From: Halisarca cf. caerulea
Lineage: Eukaryota > Porifera > Demospongiae > Chondrillida > Halisarcidae
Length of the DNA: 64,000 nt
Direction of reading: 5' to 3'
Assembly: GCA_963170055.1 (NCBI GenBank)
Contig: CAUJGJ010000371.1
Coordinates: 3,065,511-3,129,510 of the forward strand
Shown: one piece after another, positions 27,301 through 40,744 of the stretch
Numbering within the stretch: position 1 is the first letter of the stretch
Layout: every line of letters begins with the position of its first letter
Program-made: the position numbers and the translations under genes
Notes under the pieces: model-generated
The model's input: the letters and a program-made list of their open reading frames with translations, nothing else
Databases searched by the model: none
What the model was told of the DNA's origin: nothing

Positions 27301-28564
27301 TTGACTATTTCATGCTCTTCTTAATTTTAAAGTAATGTTTCTAACGTTCTTATTTCCAAAAGTTGTTTAAATACTTTGCAAATTTAAAATCTTGCTATTT
27401 GTTCGTTATAAAAATACTTTGTTCACTTTCTGCGATGTTTGAATTTTGACTATTTCATGCTCTTCTTAATTTTAAAGTAATGTTTCTAACGTTCTTATTT
27501 CCAAAAGTAGTTTAAATACTTTGCAAATTTAAAATCTTGCTATTTGTTCTTTATAAAAATACTTTGTTCACCTTCTGAGATGTTTGAATTTTGACTATTT
27601 CATGCTCTTCTTAATTTTAAAGTAATGTTTCTAACGTTCTTATTTCCAAAAGTTGTTTAAATACTTTGCAAATTTAAAATCTTGCTATTTGTTCGTTATA
27701 AAAATACTTTTTTCACTTTCTGCGATGTTTGAATTTTGACTATTTCATGCTCTTCTTAATTTTAAAGTAATGTTTCTAACGTTCTTATTTCCAAAAGTTG
27801 TTTAAATACTTTGCAAATTTAAAATCTTGCTATTTGTTCGTTTTAAAAATACTTTGTTCACTTTCTGAGATGTTTGAATTTTGACTATTTCATGCTCTTC
27901 TTAATTTTAAAGTAATGTTTCTAACGTTCTTATTTCCAAAAGTAGTTTAAATACTTTGCAAATTTAAAATCTTGCTATTTGTTCATTATAAAAATACTTT
28001 GTTCACTTTCTGAGATGTTTGAATTTTCACTATTTCATGCTCTTCTTAATTTTAAAGTAATGTTTCTAACGTTCTTATTTCCAAAAGTAGTTTAAATACT
28101 TTGCAAATTTAAAATCTTGCTATTTATTCGTTTTAAAAATACTTTGTTCACTTTCTGAGATGTTTGAATTTTGACTATTTCATGCTCTTCTTAATTTTAA
28201 AGTAATGTTTCTAACGTTCGTATTTCCAAAAGTTGTTTAAATACTTTGCAAATTTAAAATCTTGCTATTTGTTCGTTATAAAAATACTTTGTTCACTTTC
28301 TGCGATGTTTGAATTTTGACTATTTCATGCTCTTCTTAATTTTAAAGTAATGTTTCTAACGTTCTTATTTCCAAAAGTTGTTTAAATACTTTGCAAAATT
28401 AAAATCTTGCTATTTGTTCGTTATAAAAATACTTTGTTCACTTTCTGAGATGTTTGAATTTTGACTATTTCATGCTCTTCTTAATTTTAAAGTAATGTTT
28501 CTAACGTTCTTATTTCCAAAAGTTGTTTAAATACTTTGCAAATTTAAAATCTTGCTATTTGTTC
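24360..28564 (+). repeat. t9/g62 cassette HOR with 7-, 9- and 13-monomer periods
   Basis: The t9+t22+c34+a77+a105 unit, immediately followed by a g62 unit, starts at 24360, 25375, 26680 and 28565, giving consecutive intervals of 7, 9 and 13 monomers (1015, 1305 and 1885 bp). After the pair come a t4+t22 unit and one or two t4 units. Before the pair comes a g91 unit, with or without a c29+a124 unit and a plain unit. The 9-mer equals the 7-mer plus those last two. The 13-mer also contains the t1+c23 and t17 types of the 21.6-23.3 kb block. The first three g62 units carry g36 (ATGTTGG). Confidence 0.85.
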
Positions 28565-31500
28565 GTTTTAAATATACTTTGTTCATTTTCTGAGATGCTT
28601 GAATTTTGACTATTTCATGCTCTTCTTAATTTTAAAGTAAAGTTTCTAACGTTCTTATTTCCAAAAGTAGTTTAAATACTTTGCAAATTTAAAATCTTGC
28701 TATTTGTTCGTTATAAAAATACTTTGTTCACTTTCTGAGATGTTTGAATTTTGACTATTTCATGCTCTTCGTAATTTTAAAGTAATGTTTCTAACGTTCT
28801 TATTTCCAAAAGTTGTTTAAATACTTTGCAAATTTAAAATCTTGCTATTTGTTCGTTTTAAAAATACTTTGTTCATTTTCTGAGATGTTTGAATTTTGAC
28901 TATTTCATGCTCTTCTTAATTTTAAAGTAATGTTTCTAACGTTCTTATTTCCAAAAGTTGTTTAAATACTTTGCAAATTTAAAATCTTGCTATTTGTTCG
29001 TTTTAAAAATACTTTGTTCACTTTCTGAGATGTTTGAATTTTGACTATTTCATGCTCTTCTTAATTTTAAAGTAATGTTTCTAACGTTCTTATTTCCAAA
29101 AGTAGTTTAAATACTTTGCAAATTTAAAATCTTGCTATTCGTTCGTTATAAAAATACTTTGTTCACTTTCTGAGATGTTTGAATTTTGACTATTTCATGC
29201 TCTTCTTAATTTTAAAGTAATGTTTCTAACGTTCTTATTTCCAAAAGTTGTTTAAATACTTTGCAAATTTAAAATCTTGCTATTTGTTCGTTATAAAAAT
29301 ACTTTGTTCACTTTCTGAGATGTTTGAATTTTGACTATTTCATACTCTTCTTAATTTTAAAGTAATGTTTCTAACGTTCTTATTTCCAAAAGTTGTTTAA
29401 ATACTTTGCAAATTTAAAATCTTGCTATTTCTTCGTTTTAAAAATACTTTGTTCATTTTCTGAGATGCTTGAATTTTGACTATTTCATGCTCTTCTTAAT
29501 TTTAAAGTAATGTTTCTAACGTTCTTATTTCCAAAAGTTGTTTAAATACTTTGCAAATTTAAAATCTTGCTATTTGTTCGTTTTAAAAATACTTTGTTCA
29601 CTTTCTGCGATGTTTGAATTTTGACTATTTCATGCTCTTCTTAATTTTAAAGTAATGTTTCTAACGTTCTTATTTCCAAAAGTAGTTTAAATACTTTGCA
29701 AATTTAAAATCTTGCTATTTGTTCTTTATAAAAATACTTTGTTCACCTTCTGAGATGTTTGAATTTTGACTATTTCATGCTCTTCTTAATTTTAAAGTAA
29801 TGTTTCTAACGTTCTTATTTCCAAAAGTTGTTTAAATACTTTGCAAATTTAAAATCTTGCTATTTGTTCGTTATAAAAATACTTTGTTCACTTTCTGAGA
29901 TGTTTGAATTTTGACTATTTCATGCTCTTCTTAATTTTAAAGTAAAGTTTCTAACGTTCTTATTTCCAAAAGTTGTTTAAATACTTTGCAAATTTAAAAT
30001 CTTGCTATTTGTTCGTTTTAAAAATACTTTGTTCACTTTCTGAGATGTTTGAATTTTGACTATTTCATGCTCTTCTTAATTTTAAAGTAATTTTTCTAAC
30101 GTTCTTATTTCCAAAAGTAGTTTAAATACTTTGCAAATTTAAAATCTTGCTATTTGTTCCTTATAAAAATACTTTGTTCACTTTCTGAGATGTTTGAATT
30201 TTCACTATTTCATGCTCTTCTTAATTTTAAAGTAATGTTTCTAACGTTCTTATTTCCAAAAGTAGTTTAAATACTTTGCAAATTTAAAATCTTGCTATTT
30301 ATTCGTTTTAAAAATACTTTGTTCACTTTCTGAGATGTTTGAATTTTGACTATTTCATGCTCTTCTTAATTTTAAAGTAATGTTTCTAACGTTCGTATTT
30401 CCAAAAGTAGTTTAAATACTTTGCAAATTTAAAATCTTGCTATTTGTTCGTTATAAAAATACTTTGTTCACTTTCTGCGATGTTTGAATTTTGACTATTT
30501 CATGCTCTTCTTAATTTTAAAGTAATGTTTCTAACGTTCTTATTTCCAAAAGTTGTTTAAATACTTTGCAAAATTAAAATCTTGCTATTTGTTCGTTATA
30601 AAAATACTTTGTTCACTTTCTGAGATGTTTGAATTTTGACTATTTCATGCTCTTCTTAATTTTAAAGTAATGTTTCTAACGTTCTTATTTCCAAAAGTTG
30701 TTTAAATACTTTGCAAATTTAAAATCTTGCTATTTGTTCGTTTTAAATATACTTTGTTCATTTTCTGAGATGCTTGAATTTTGACTATTTCATGCTCTTC
30801 TTAATTTTAAAGTAAAGTTTCTAACGTTCTTATTTCCAAAAGTAGTTTAAATACTTTGCAAATTTAAAATCTTGCTATTTGTTCGTTTTAAAAATACTTT
30901 GTTCACTTTGTGAGATGTTTGAATTTTGACTATTTCATGCTCTTCGTAATTTTAAAGTAATGTTTCTAACGTTCTTATTTCCAAAAGTTGTTTAAATACT
31001 TTGCAAATTTAAAATCTTGCTATTTGTTCGTTTTAAAAATACTTTGTTCATTTTCTGAGATGTTTGAATTTTGACTATTTCATGCTCTTCTTAATTTTAA
31101 AGTAATGTTTCTAACGTTCTTATTTCCAAAAGTTGTTTAAATACTTTGCAAATTTAAAATCTTGCTATTTGTTCGTTTTAAAAATACTTTGTTCACTTTC
31201 TGAGATGTTTGAATTTTGACTATTTCATGCTCTTCTTAATTTTAAAGTAATGTTTCTAACGTTCTTATTTCCAAAAGTAGTTTAAATACTTTGCAAATTT
31301 AAAATCTTGCTATTTGTTCGTTATAAAAATACTTTGTTCACTTTCTGAGATGTTTGAATTTTGACTATTTCATGCTCTTCTTAATTTTAAAGTAATGTTT
31401 CTAACGTTCTTATTTCCAAAAGTTGTTTAAATACTTTGCAAATTTAAAATCTTGCTATTTGTTCGTTATAAAAATACTTTGTTCACTTTCTGAGATGTTT

Positions 31501-32189
31501 GAATTTTGACTATTTCATACTCTTCTTAATTTTAAAGTAATGTTTCTAACGTTCTTATTTCCAAAAGTTGTTTAAATACTTTGCAAATTTAAAATCTTGC
31601 TATTTCTTCGTTTTAAAAATACTTTGTTCATTTTCTGAGATGCTTGAATTTTGACTATTTCATGCTCTTCTTAATTTTAAAGTAATGTTTCTAACGTTCT
31701 TATTTCCAAAAGTTGTTTAAATACTTTGCAAATTTAAAATCTTGCTATTTGTTCGTTTTAAAAATACTTTGTTCACTTTCTGCGATGTTTGAATTTTGAC
31801 TATTTCATGCTCTTCTTAATTTTAAAGTAATGTTTCTAACGTTCTTATTTCCAAAAGTAGTTTAAATACTTTGCAAATTTAAAATCTTGCTATTTGTTCT
31901 TTATAAAAATACTTTGTTCACCTTCTGAGATGTTTGAATTTTGACTATTTCATGCTCTTCTTAATTTTAAAGTAATGTTTCTAACGTTCTTATTTCCAAA
32001 AGTTGTTTAAATACTTTGCAAATTTAAAATCTTGCTATTTGTTCGTTATAAAAATACTTTGTTCACTTTCTGAGATGTTTGAATTTTGACTATTTCATGC
32101 TCTTCTTAATTTTAAAGTAAAGTTTCTAACGTTCTTATTTCCAAAAGTGGTTTAAATACTTTGCAAATTTAAAATCTTGCTATTTGTTC
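28565..32189 (+). repeat. 15-mer HOR (2175 bp), about 1.7 copies
   Basis: Copy one is 28565-30739 and copy two starts at 30740. Matching landmarks 2175 bp apart are the t9 unit, the g62 unit (28710, 30885), the a55 unit reading CATACTC and ending c142 (29290, 31465), the t4+t22+c34 unit (29435, 31610), the t4+c29+a105 unit (29580, 31755) and the t1+c23 unit (29725, 31900). Copy two then departs: 32190 is a c29 unit where copy one has a t4 unit with t78 (30015). Copy one has private changes, such as c1 at 30160 and TATTCGTTCG at about 29139. Confidence 0.85.
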
Positions 32190-33204
32190 GTTATAAAAAT
32201 ACTTTGTTCACTTTCTGCGATGTTTGAATTTTGACTATTTCATGCTCTTCTTAATTTTAAAGTAATGTTTCTAACGTTCTTATTTCCAAAAGTAGTTTAA
32301 ATACTTTGCAAATTTAAAATCTTGCTATTTGTTCGTTATAAAAATACTTTGTTCACTTTCTGAGATGTTTGAATTTTGACTATTTCATGCTCTTCTTAAT
32401 TTTAAAGTAATGTTTCTAACGTTCTTATTTCCAAAAGTTGTTTAAATACTTTGCAAATTTAAAATCTTGCTATTTGTTCGTTTTAAAAATACTTTGTTCA
32501 CTTTCTGAGATGTTTGAATTTTGACTATTTCATGCTCTTCTTAATTTTAAAGTAATGTTTCTAACGTTCTTATTTCCAAAAGTAGTTTAAATACTTTGCA
32601 AATTTAAAATCTTGCTATTTGTTCGTTATAAAAATACTTTGTTCACTTTCTGAGATGTTTGAATTTTGACTATTTCATGCTCTTCTTAATTTTAAAGTAA
32701 TGTTTCTAACGTTCTTATTTCCAAAAGTTGTTTAAATACTTTGCAAATTTAAAATCTTGCTATTTCTTCGTTTTAAAAATACTTTGTTCATTTTCTGAGA
32801 TGCTTGAATTTTGACTATTTCATGCTCTTCTTAATTTTAAAGTAATGTTTCTAACGTTCTTATTTCCAAAAGTTGTTTAAATACTTTGCAAATTTAAAAT
32901 CTTGCTATTTGTTCGTTATAAAAATACTTTGTTCACTTTCTGAGATGTTTGAATTTTGACTATTTCATGCTCTTCTTAATTTTAAAGTAATGTTTCTAAC
33001 GTTCTTATTTCCAAAAGTTGTTTAAATACTTTGCAAATTTAAAATCTTGCTATTTGTTCGTTATAAAAATACTTTGTTCACCTTCTGAGATGTTTGAATT
33101 TTGACTATTTCATGCTCTTCTTAATTTTAAAGTAATGTTTCTAACGTTCATATTTCCAAAAGTTGTTTAAATACTTTGCAAATTTAAAATCTTGCTATTT
33201 GTTC
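32190..33204 (+). repeat. Junction block between 15-mer and 14-mer domains
   Basis: Seven monomers. The units at 32480-33059 correspond in type to those at 34220-34799 of the 14-mer (t4; plain ending c142; t4+t22+c34; plain). The unit at 33060 carries both c23 and a91, alleles that belong to two different units (34800 and 35090) in the 14-mer. It is therefore a hybrid, and the block looks like a 14-mer copy that lost two monomers at this point. Confidence 0.65.
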
Positions 33205-36200
33205 GTTTTAAAAATACTTTGTTCACTTTCTGAGGTGTTTGAATTTTGACTATTTCATGCTCTTCTTAATTTTAAAGTAATGTTTCTAACGTTCTTATTT
33301 CCAAAAGTAGTTTAAATACTTTGCAAATTTAAAATCTTGCTATTTGTTCATTATAAAAATACTTTGTTCACTTTCTGCGATGTTTGAATTTTGACTATTT
33401 CATGCTCTTCTTAATTTTAAAGTAATGTTTCTAACGTTCTTATTTCCAAAAGTTGTTTAAATACTTTGCAAAATTAAAATCTTGCTATTTGTTCGTTATA
33501 AAAATACTTTGTTCACTTTCTGAGATGTTTGAATTTTGACTATTTCATGCTCTTCTTAATTTTAAAGTAATGTTTCTAACGTTCTTATTTCCAAAAGTAG
33601 TTTAAATACTTTGCAAATTTAAAATCTTGCTATTTATTCGTTTTAAAAATACTTTGTTCACTTTCTGAGATGTTTGAATTTTGACTATTTCATGCTCTTC
33701 TTAATTTTAAAGTAATGTTTCTAACGTTCGTATTTCCAAAAGTTGTTTAAATACTTTGCAAATTTAAAATCTTGCTATTTGTTCGTTATAAAAATACTTT
33801 GTTCACTTTCTGCGATGTTTGAATTTTGACTATTTCATGCTCTTCTTAATTTTAAAGTAATGTTTCTAACGTTCTTATTTCCAAAAGTTGTTTAAATACT
33901 TTGCAAAATTAAAATCTTGCTATTTGTTCGTTATAAAAATACTTTGTTCACTTTCTGAGATGTTTGAATTTTGACTATTTCATGCTCTTCTTAATTTTAA
34001 AGTAATGTTTCTAACGTTCTTATTTCCAAAAGTTGTTTAAATACTTTGCAAATTTAAAATCTTGCTATTTGTTCGTTTTAAATATACTTTGTTCATTTTC
34101 TGAGATGCTTGAATTTTGACTATTTCATGCTCTTCTTAATTTTAAAGTAAAGTTTCTAACGTTCTTATTTCCAAAAGTTGTTTAAATACTTTGCAAATTT
34201 AAAATCTTGCTATTTGTTCGTTTTAAAAATACTTTGTTCACTTTCTGAGATGTTTGAATTTTGACTATTTCATGCTCTTCTTAATTTTAAAGTAATGTTT
34301 CTAACGTTCTTATTTCCAAAAGTTGTTTAAATACTTTGCAAATTTAAAATCTTGCTATTTGTTCGTTATAAAAATACTTTGTTCACTTTCTGAGATGTTT
34401 GAATTTTGACTATTTCATGCTCTTCTTAATTTTAAAGTAATGTTTCTAACGTTCTTATTTCCAAAAGTTGTTTAAATACTTTGCAAATTTAAAATCTTGC
34501 TATTTCTTCGTTTTAAAAATACTTTGTTCATTTTCTGAGATGCTTGAATTTTGACTATTTCATGCTCTTCTTAATTTTAAAGTAATGTTTCTAACGTTCT
34601 TATTTCCAAAAGTTGTTTAAATACTTTGCAAATTTAAAATCTTGCTATTTGTTCGTTATAAAAATACTTTGTTCACTTTCTGAGATGTTTGAATTTTGAC
34701 TATTTCATGCTCTTCTTAATTTTAAAGTAATGTTTCTAACGTTCTTATTTCCAAAAGTTGTTTAAATACTTTGCAAATTTAAAATCTTGCTATTTGTTCG
34801 TTATAAAAATACTTTGTTCACCTTCTGAGATGTTTGAATTTTGACTATTTCATGCTCTTCTTAATTTTAAAGTAATGTTTCTAACGTTCTTATTTCCAAA
34901 AGTTGTTTAAATACTTTGCAAATTTAAAATCTTGCTATTTGTTCGTTATAAAAATACTTTGTTCACTTTCTGAGATGTTTGAATTTTGACTATTTCATGC
35001 TCTTCTTAATTTTAAAGTAATGTTTCTAACGTTCTTATTTCCAAAAGTTGTTTAAATACTTTGCAAATTTAAAATCTTGCTATTTGTTCGTTATAAAAAT
35101 ACTTTGTTCACTTTCTGAGATGTTTGAATTTTGACTATTTCATGCTCTTCTTAATTTTAAAGTAATGTTTCTAACGTTCATATTTCCAAAAGTTGTTTAA
35201 ATACTTTGCAAATTTAAAATCTTGCTATTTGTTCGTTTTAAAAATACTTTGTTCACTTTCTGAGGTGTTTGAATTTTGACTATTTCATGCTCTTCTTAAT
35301 TTTAAAGTAATGTTTCTAACGTTCTTATTTCCAAAAGTAGTTTAAATACTTTGCAAATTTAAAATCTTGCTATTTGTTCATTATAAAAATACTTTGTTCA
35401 CTTTCTGCGATGTTTGAATTTTGACTATTTCATGCTCTTCTTAATTTTAAAGTAATGTTTCTAACGTTCTTATTTCCAAAAGTTGTTTAAATACTTTGCA
35501 AAATTAAAATCTTGCTATTTGTTCGTTATAAAAATACTTTGTTCACTTTCTGAGATGTTTGAATTTTGACTATTTCATGCTCTTCTTAATTTTAAAGTAA
35601 TGTTTCTAACGTTCTTATTTCCAAAAGTAGTTTAAATACTTTGCAAATTTAAAATCTTGCTATTTATTCGTTTTAAAAATACTTTGTTCACTTTCTGAGA
35701 TGTTTGAATTTTGACTATTTCATGCTCTTCTTAATTTTAAAGTAATGTTTCTAACGTTCGTATTTCCAAAAGTTGTTTAAATACTTTGCAAATTTAAAAT
35801 CTTGCTATTTGTTCGTTATAAAAATACTTTGTTCACTTTCTGCGATGTTTGAATTTTGACTATTTCATGCTCTTCTTAATTTTAAAGTAATGTTTCTAAC
35901 GTTCTTATTTCCAAAAGTTGTTTAAATACTTTGCAAAATTAAAATCTTGCTATTTGTTCGTTATAAAAATACTTTGTTCACTTTCTGAGATGTTTGAATT
36001 TTGACTATTTCATGCTCTTCTTAATTTTAAAGTAATGTTTCTAACGTTCTTATTTCCAAAAGTTGTTTAAATACTTTGCAAATTTAAAATCTTGCTATTT
36101 GTTCGTTTTAAATATACTTTGTTCATTTTCTGAGATGCTTGAATTTTGACTATTTCATGCTCTTCTTAATTTTAAAGTAAAGTTTCTAACGTTCTTATTT

Positions 36201-36394
36201 CCAAAAGTTGTTTAAATACTTTGCAAATTTAAAATCTTGCTATTTGTTCGTTTTAAAAATACTTTGTTCACTTTCTGAGATGTTTGAATTTTGACTATTT
36301 CATGCTCTTCTTAATTTTAAAGTAATGTTTCTAACGTTCTTATTTCCAAAAGTTGTTTAAATACTTTGCAAATTTAAAATCTTGCTATTTGTTC
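33205..36394 (+). repeat. 14-mer HOR (2030 bp), about 1.6 copies
   Basis: Copy one is 33205-35234 and copy two starts at 35235. The order is: t4+g31+a105; a1+c29+a124; a105 ending a142; t4+g91; c29+a124; plain; the t9+t22+c34+a77 unit (34075, 36105), here with t105; t4; a plain unit ending c142; t4+t22+c34; plain; c23; plain; a91. Copy two follows this through eight units and then diverges at 36395, where a t22 unit with t34 and g91 appears. Confidence 0.85.
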
Positions 36395-39300
36395 GTTTTA
36401 AAAATACTTTGTTCATTTTCTGAGATGTTTGAATTTTGACTATTTCATGCTCTTCTTAATTTTAAAGTAATGTTTCTAACGTTCGTATTTCCAAAAGTTG
36501 TTTAAATACTTTGCAAATTTAAAATCTTGCTATTTGTTCGTTATAAAAATACTTTGTTCACTTTCTGAGATGCTTGAATTTTGACTATTTCATGCTCTTC
36601 TTAATTTTAAAGTAAAGTTTCTAACGTTCTTATTTCCAAAAGTGGTTTAAATACTTTGCAAATTTAAAATCTTGCTATTTGTTCGTTATAAAAATACTTT
36701 GTTCACTTTCTGCGTTGTTTGAATTTTGACTATTTCATGCTCTTCTTAATTTTAAAGTAATGTTTCTAACGTTCTTATTTCCAAAAGTAGTTTAAATACT
36801 TTGCAAATTTAAAATCTTGCTATTTGTTCGTTTTAAAAATACTTTGTTCACTTTCTGAGGTTTTTGAATTTTGACTATTTCATGCTCTTCTTAATTTTAA
36901 AGTAATGTTTCTAACGTTCTTATTTCCAAAAGTTGTTTAAATACTTTCCAAATTTAAAATCTTGCTATTTGTTCATTATAAAAATACTTTGTTCACATTC
37001 TGAGATGTTTGAATTTTGACTATTTCATGCTCTTCTTAATTTTAAAGTAATGTTTCTAACGTTCTTATTTCCAAAAGTTGTTTAAATACTTTGCAAATTT
37101 AAAATCTTGCTATTTGTTCATTATAAAAATACTTTGTTCACTTTCTGAGATGTTTGAATTTTGACTATTTCATGCTCTTCTTAATTTTAAAGTAATGTTT
37201 CTAACGTTCTTATTTCCAAAAGTTGTTTAAATACTTTGCAAATTTAAAATCTTGCTATTTGTTCGTTATAAAAATACTTTGTTCACTTTCTGAGATGTTT
37301 GAATTTTGACTATTTCATGCTCTTCTTAATTTTAAAGTAATGTTTCTAACGTTCTTATTTCCAAAAGTTGTTTAAATACTTTGCAAATTTAAAATCTTGC
37401 TATTTGTTCGTTATAAAAATACTTTGTTCACTTTCTGAGATGTTTGAATTTTGACTATTTCATGCTCTTCTTAATTTTAAAGTAATGTTTCTAACGTTCT
37501 TATTTCCAAAAGTTGTTTAAATACTTTCCAAATTTAAAATCTTGCTATTTGTTCATTATAAAAATACTTTGTTCACATTCTGAGATGTTTGAATTTTGAC
37601 TATTTCATGCTCTTCTTAATTTTAAAGTAATGTTTCTAACGTTCTTATTTCCAAAAGTTGTTTAAATACTTTGCAAATTTAAAATCTTGCTATTTGTTCA
37701 TTATAAAAATACTTTGTTCACTTTCTGAGATGTTTGAATTTTGACTATTTCATGCTCTTCTTAATTTTAAAGTAATGTTTCTAACGTTCTTATTTCCAAA
37801 AGTTGTTTAAATACTTTGCAAATTTAAAATCTTGCTATTTGTTCGTTATAAAAATACTTTGTTCACTTTCTGAGATGTTTGAATTTTGACTATTTCATGC
37901 TCTTCTTAATTTTAAAGTAATGTTTCTAACGTTCTTATTTCCAAAAGTTGTTTAAATACTTTGCAAATTTAAAATCTTGCTATTTGTTCGTTATAAAAAT
38001 ACTTTGTTCACTTTCTGAGATGTTTGAATTTTGACTATTTCATGCTCTTCTTAATTTTAAAGTAATGTTTCTAACGTTCTTATTTCCAAAAGTTGTTTAA
38101 ATACTTTGCAAATTTAAAATCTTTCTATTTGTTCGTTATAAAAATACTTTGTTCACCTTCTGAGATGTTTGAATTTTGACTATTTCATGCTCTTCTTAAT
38201 TTTAAAGTAATGTTTCTAACGTTCTTATTTCCAAAAGTTGTTTAAATACTTTGCAAATTTAAAATCTTGCTATTTGTTCGTTATAAAAATACTTTGTTCA
38301 CTTTCTGCGATGTTTGAATTTTGACTATTTCATGCTCTTCTTAATTTTAAAGTAATGTTTCTAACGTTCTTATTTCCAAAAGTTGTTTAAATACTTTGCA
38401 AATTTAAAATCTTGCTATTTGTTCGTTATAAAAATACTTTGTTCACTTTCTGAGATGTTTGAATTTTGACTATTTCATGCTCTTCTTAATTTTAAAGTAA
38501 TGTTTCTAACGTTCATATTTCCAAAAGTTGTTTAAATACTTTGCAAATTTAAAATCTTGCTATTTGTTCGTTTTAAAAATACTTTGTTCACTTTCTGAGG
38601 TGTTTGAATTTTGACTATTTCATGCTCTTCTTAATTTTAAAGTAATGTTTCTAACGTTCTTATTTCCAAAAGTAGTTTAAATACTTTGCAAATTTAAAAT
38701 CTTGCTATTTGTTCATTATAAAAATACTTTGTTCACTTTCTGAGATGCTTGAATTTTGACTATTTCATGCTCTTCTTAATTTTAAAGTAAAGTTTCTAAC
38801 GTTCTTATTTCCAAAAGTGGTTTAAATACTTTGCAAATTTAAAATCTTGCTATTTGTTCGTTATAAAAATACTTTGTTCACTTTCTGCGTTGTTTGAATT
38901 TTGACTATTTCATGCTCTTCTTAATTTTAAAGTAATGTTTCTAACGTTCTTATTTCCAAAAGTAGTTTAAATACTTTGCAAATTTAAAATCTTGCTATTT
39001 GTTCGTTTTAAAAATACTTTGTTCACTTTCTGAGGTGTTTGAATTTTGACTATTTCATGCTCTTCTTAATTTTAAAGTAATGTTTCTAACGTTCTTATTT
39101 CCAAAAGTTGTTTAAATACTTTGCAAATTTAAAATCTTGCTATTTGTTCATTATAAAAATACTTTGTTCACATTCTGAGATGTTTGAATTTTGACTATTT
39201 CATGCTCTTCTTAATTTTAAAGTAATGTTTCTAACGTTCTTATTTCCAAAAGTTGTTTAAATACTTTGCAAATTTAAAATCTTGCTATTTGTTCATTATA

Positions 39301-40019
39301 AAAATACTTTGTTCACTTTCTGAGATGTTTGAATTTTGACTATTTCATGCTCTTCTTAATTTTAAAGTAATGTTTCTAACGTTCTTATTTCCAAAAGTTG
39401 TTTAAATACTTTGCAAATTTAAAATCTTGCTATTTGTTCGTTATAAAAATACTTTGTTCACTTTCTGAGATGTTTGAATTTTGACTATTTCATGCTCTTC
39501 TTAATTTTAAAGTAATGTTTCTAACGTTCTTATTTCCAAAAGTTGTTTAAATACTTTGCAAATTTAAAATCTTGCTATTTGTTCGTTATAAAAATACTTT
39601 GTTCACTTTCTGAGATGTTTGAATTTTGACTATTTCATGCTCTTCTTAATTTTAAAGTAATGTTTCTAACGTTCTTATTTCCAAAAGTTGTTTAAATACT
39701 TTGCAAATTTAAAATCTTTCTATTTGTTCGTTATAAAAATACTTTGTTCACCTTCTGAGATGTTTGAATTTTGACTATTTCATGCTCTTCTTAATTTTAA
39801 AGTAATGTTTCTAACGTTCTTATTTCCAAAAGTTGTTTAAATACTTTGCAAATTTAAAATCTTGCTATTTGTTCGTTATAAAAATACTTTGTTCACTTTC
39901 TGAGATGTTTGAATTTTGACTATTTCATGCTCTTCTTAATTTTAAAGTAATGTTTCTAACGTTCTTATTTCCAAAAGTTGTTTAAATACTTTGCAAATTT
40001 AAAATCTTGCTATTTGTTC
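36395..40019 (+). repeat. 11-mer HOR with an internal 4-mer duplication
   Basis: An 11-unit order begins with c34+a77+g105 (36540, 38715), then c29+t31 (36685, 38860), t4+g31 (36830, 39005), an a1 unit with a23 reading CACATT (36975, 39150), a1, plain, plain, c23 and others. In the first copy the four units 36975-37554 are repeated at 37555-38134, making that copy 15 monomers long. The second copy has only one set. The c119 change (ACTTTCCAAA) occurs at 36830 and 37410, just before each CACATT unit, so the duplication breakpoint probably falls near there. Confidence 0.85.
36975..38134 (+). repeat. 4-mer tandem duplication (2 x 580 bp)
   Basis: Units 36975, 37120, 37265 and 37410 are matched in type by 37555, 37700, 37845 and 37990. 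The first of each set has a1 and a23 (CACATT) and the second has a1. The last units differ: 37410 has c119, while 37990 has t135 (CTTTCTATTT), as does 39585 in the next HOR copy. Confidence 0.85.
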
Positions 40020-40744
40020 GTTATAAAAATACTTTGTTCACTTTCTGCGTTGTTTGAATTTTGACTATTTCATGCTCTTCTTAATTTTAAAGTAATGTTT
40101 CTAACGTTCTTATTTCCAAAAGTAGTTTAAATACTTTGCAAATTTAAAATCTTGCTATTTGTTCGTTATAAAAATACTTTGTTCACTTTCTGAGATGCTT
40201 GAATTTTGACTATTTCATGCTCTTCTTAATTTTAAAGTAATGTTTCTAACGTTCTTATTTCCAAAAGTAGTTTAAATACTTTGCAAATTTAAAATCTTGC
40301 TATTTGTTCTTTATAAAAATACTTTGTTCACCTTCTGAGATGTTTGAATTTTGACTATTTCATGCTCTTCTTAATTTTAAAGTAATGTTTCTAACGTTCT
40401 TATTTCCAAAAGTAGTTTAAATACTTTGCAAATTTAAAATCTTGCTATTTATTCGTTTTAAAAATACTTTGTTCACTTTCTGAGGTGTTTGAATTTTGAC
40501 TATTTCATGCTCTTCTTAATTTTAAAGTAATGTTTCTAACGTTCTTATTTCCAAAAGTTGTTTAAATACTTTGCAAATTTAAAATCTTGCTATTTGTTCG
40601 TTTTAAAAATACTTTGTTCACTTTCTGCGATGCTTGAATTTTGACTATTTCATGCTCTTCTTAATTTTAAAGTAATGTTTCTAACGTTCTTATTTCCAAA
40701 AGTAGTTTAAATACTTTGCAAATTTAAAATCTTGCTATTTGTTC

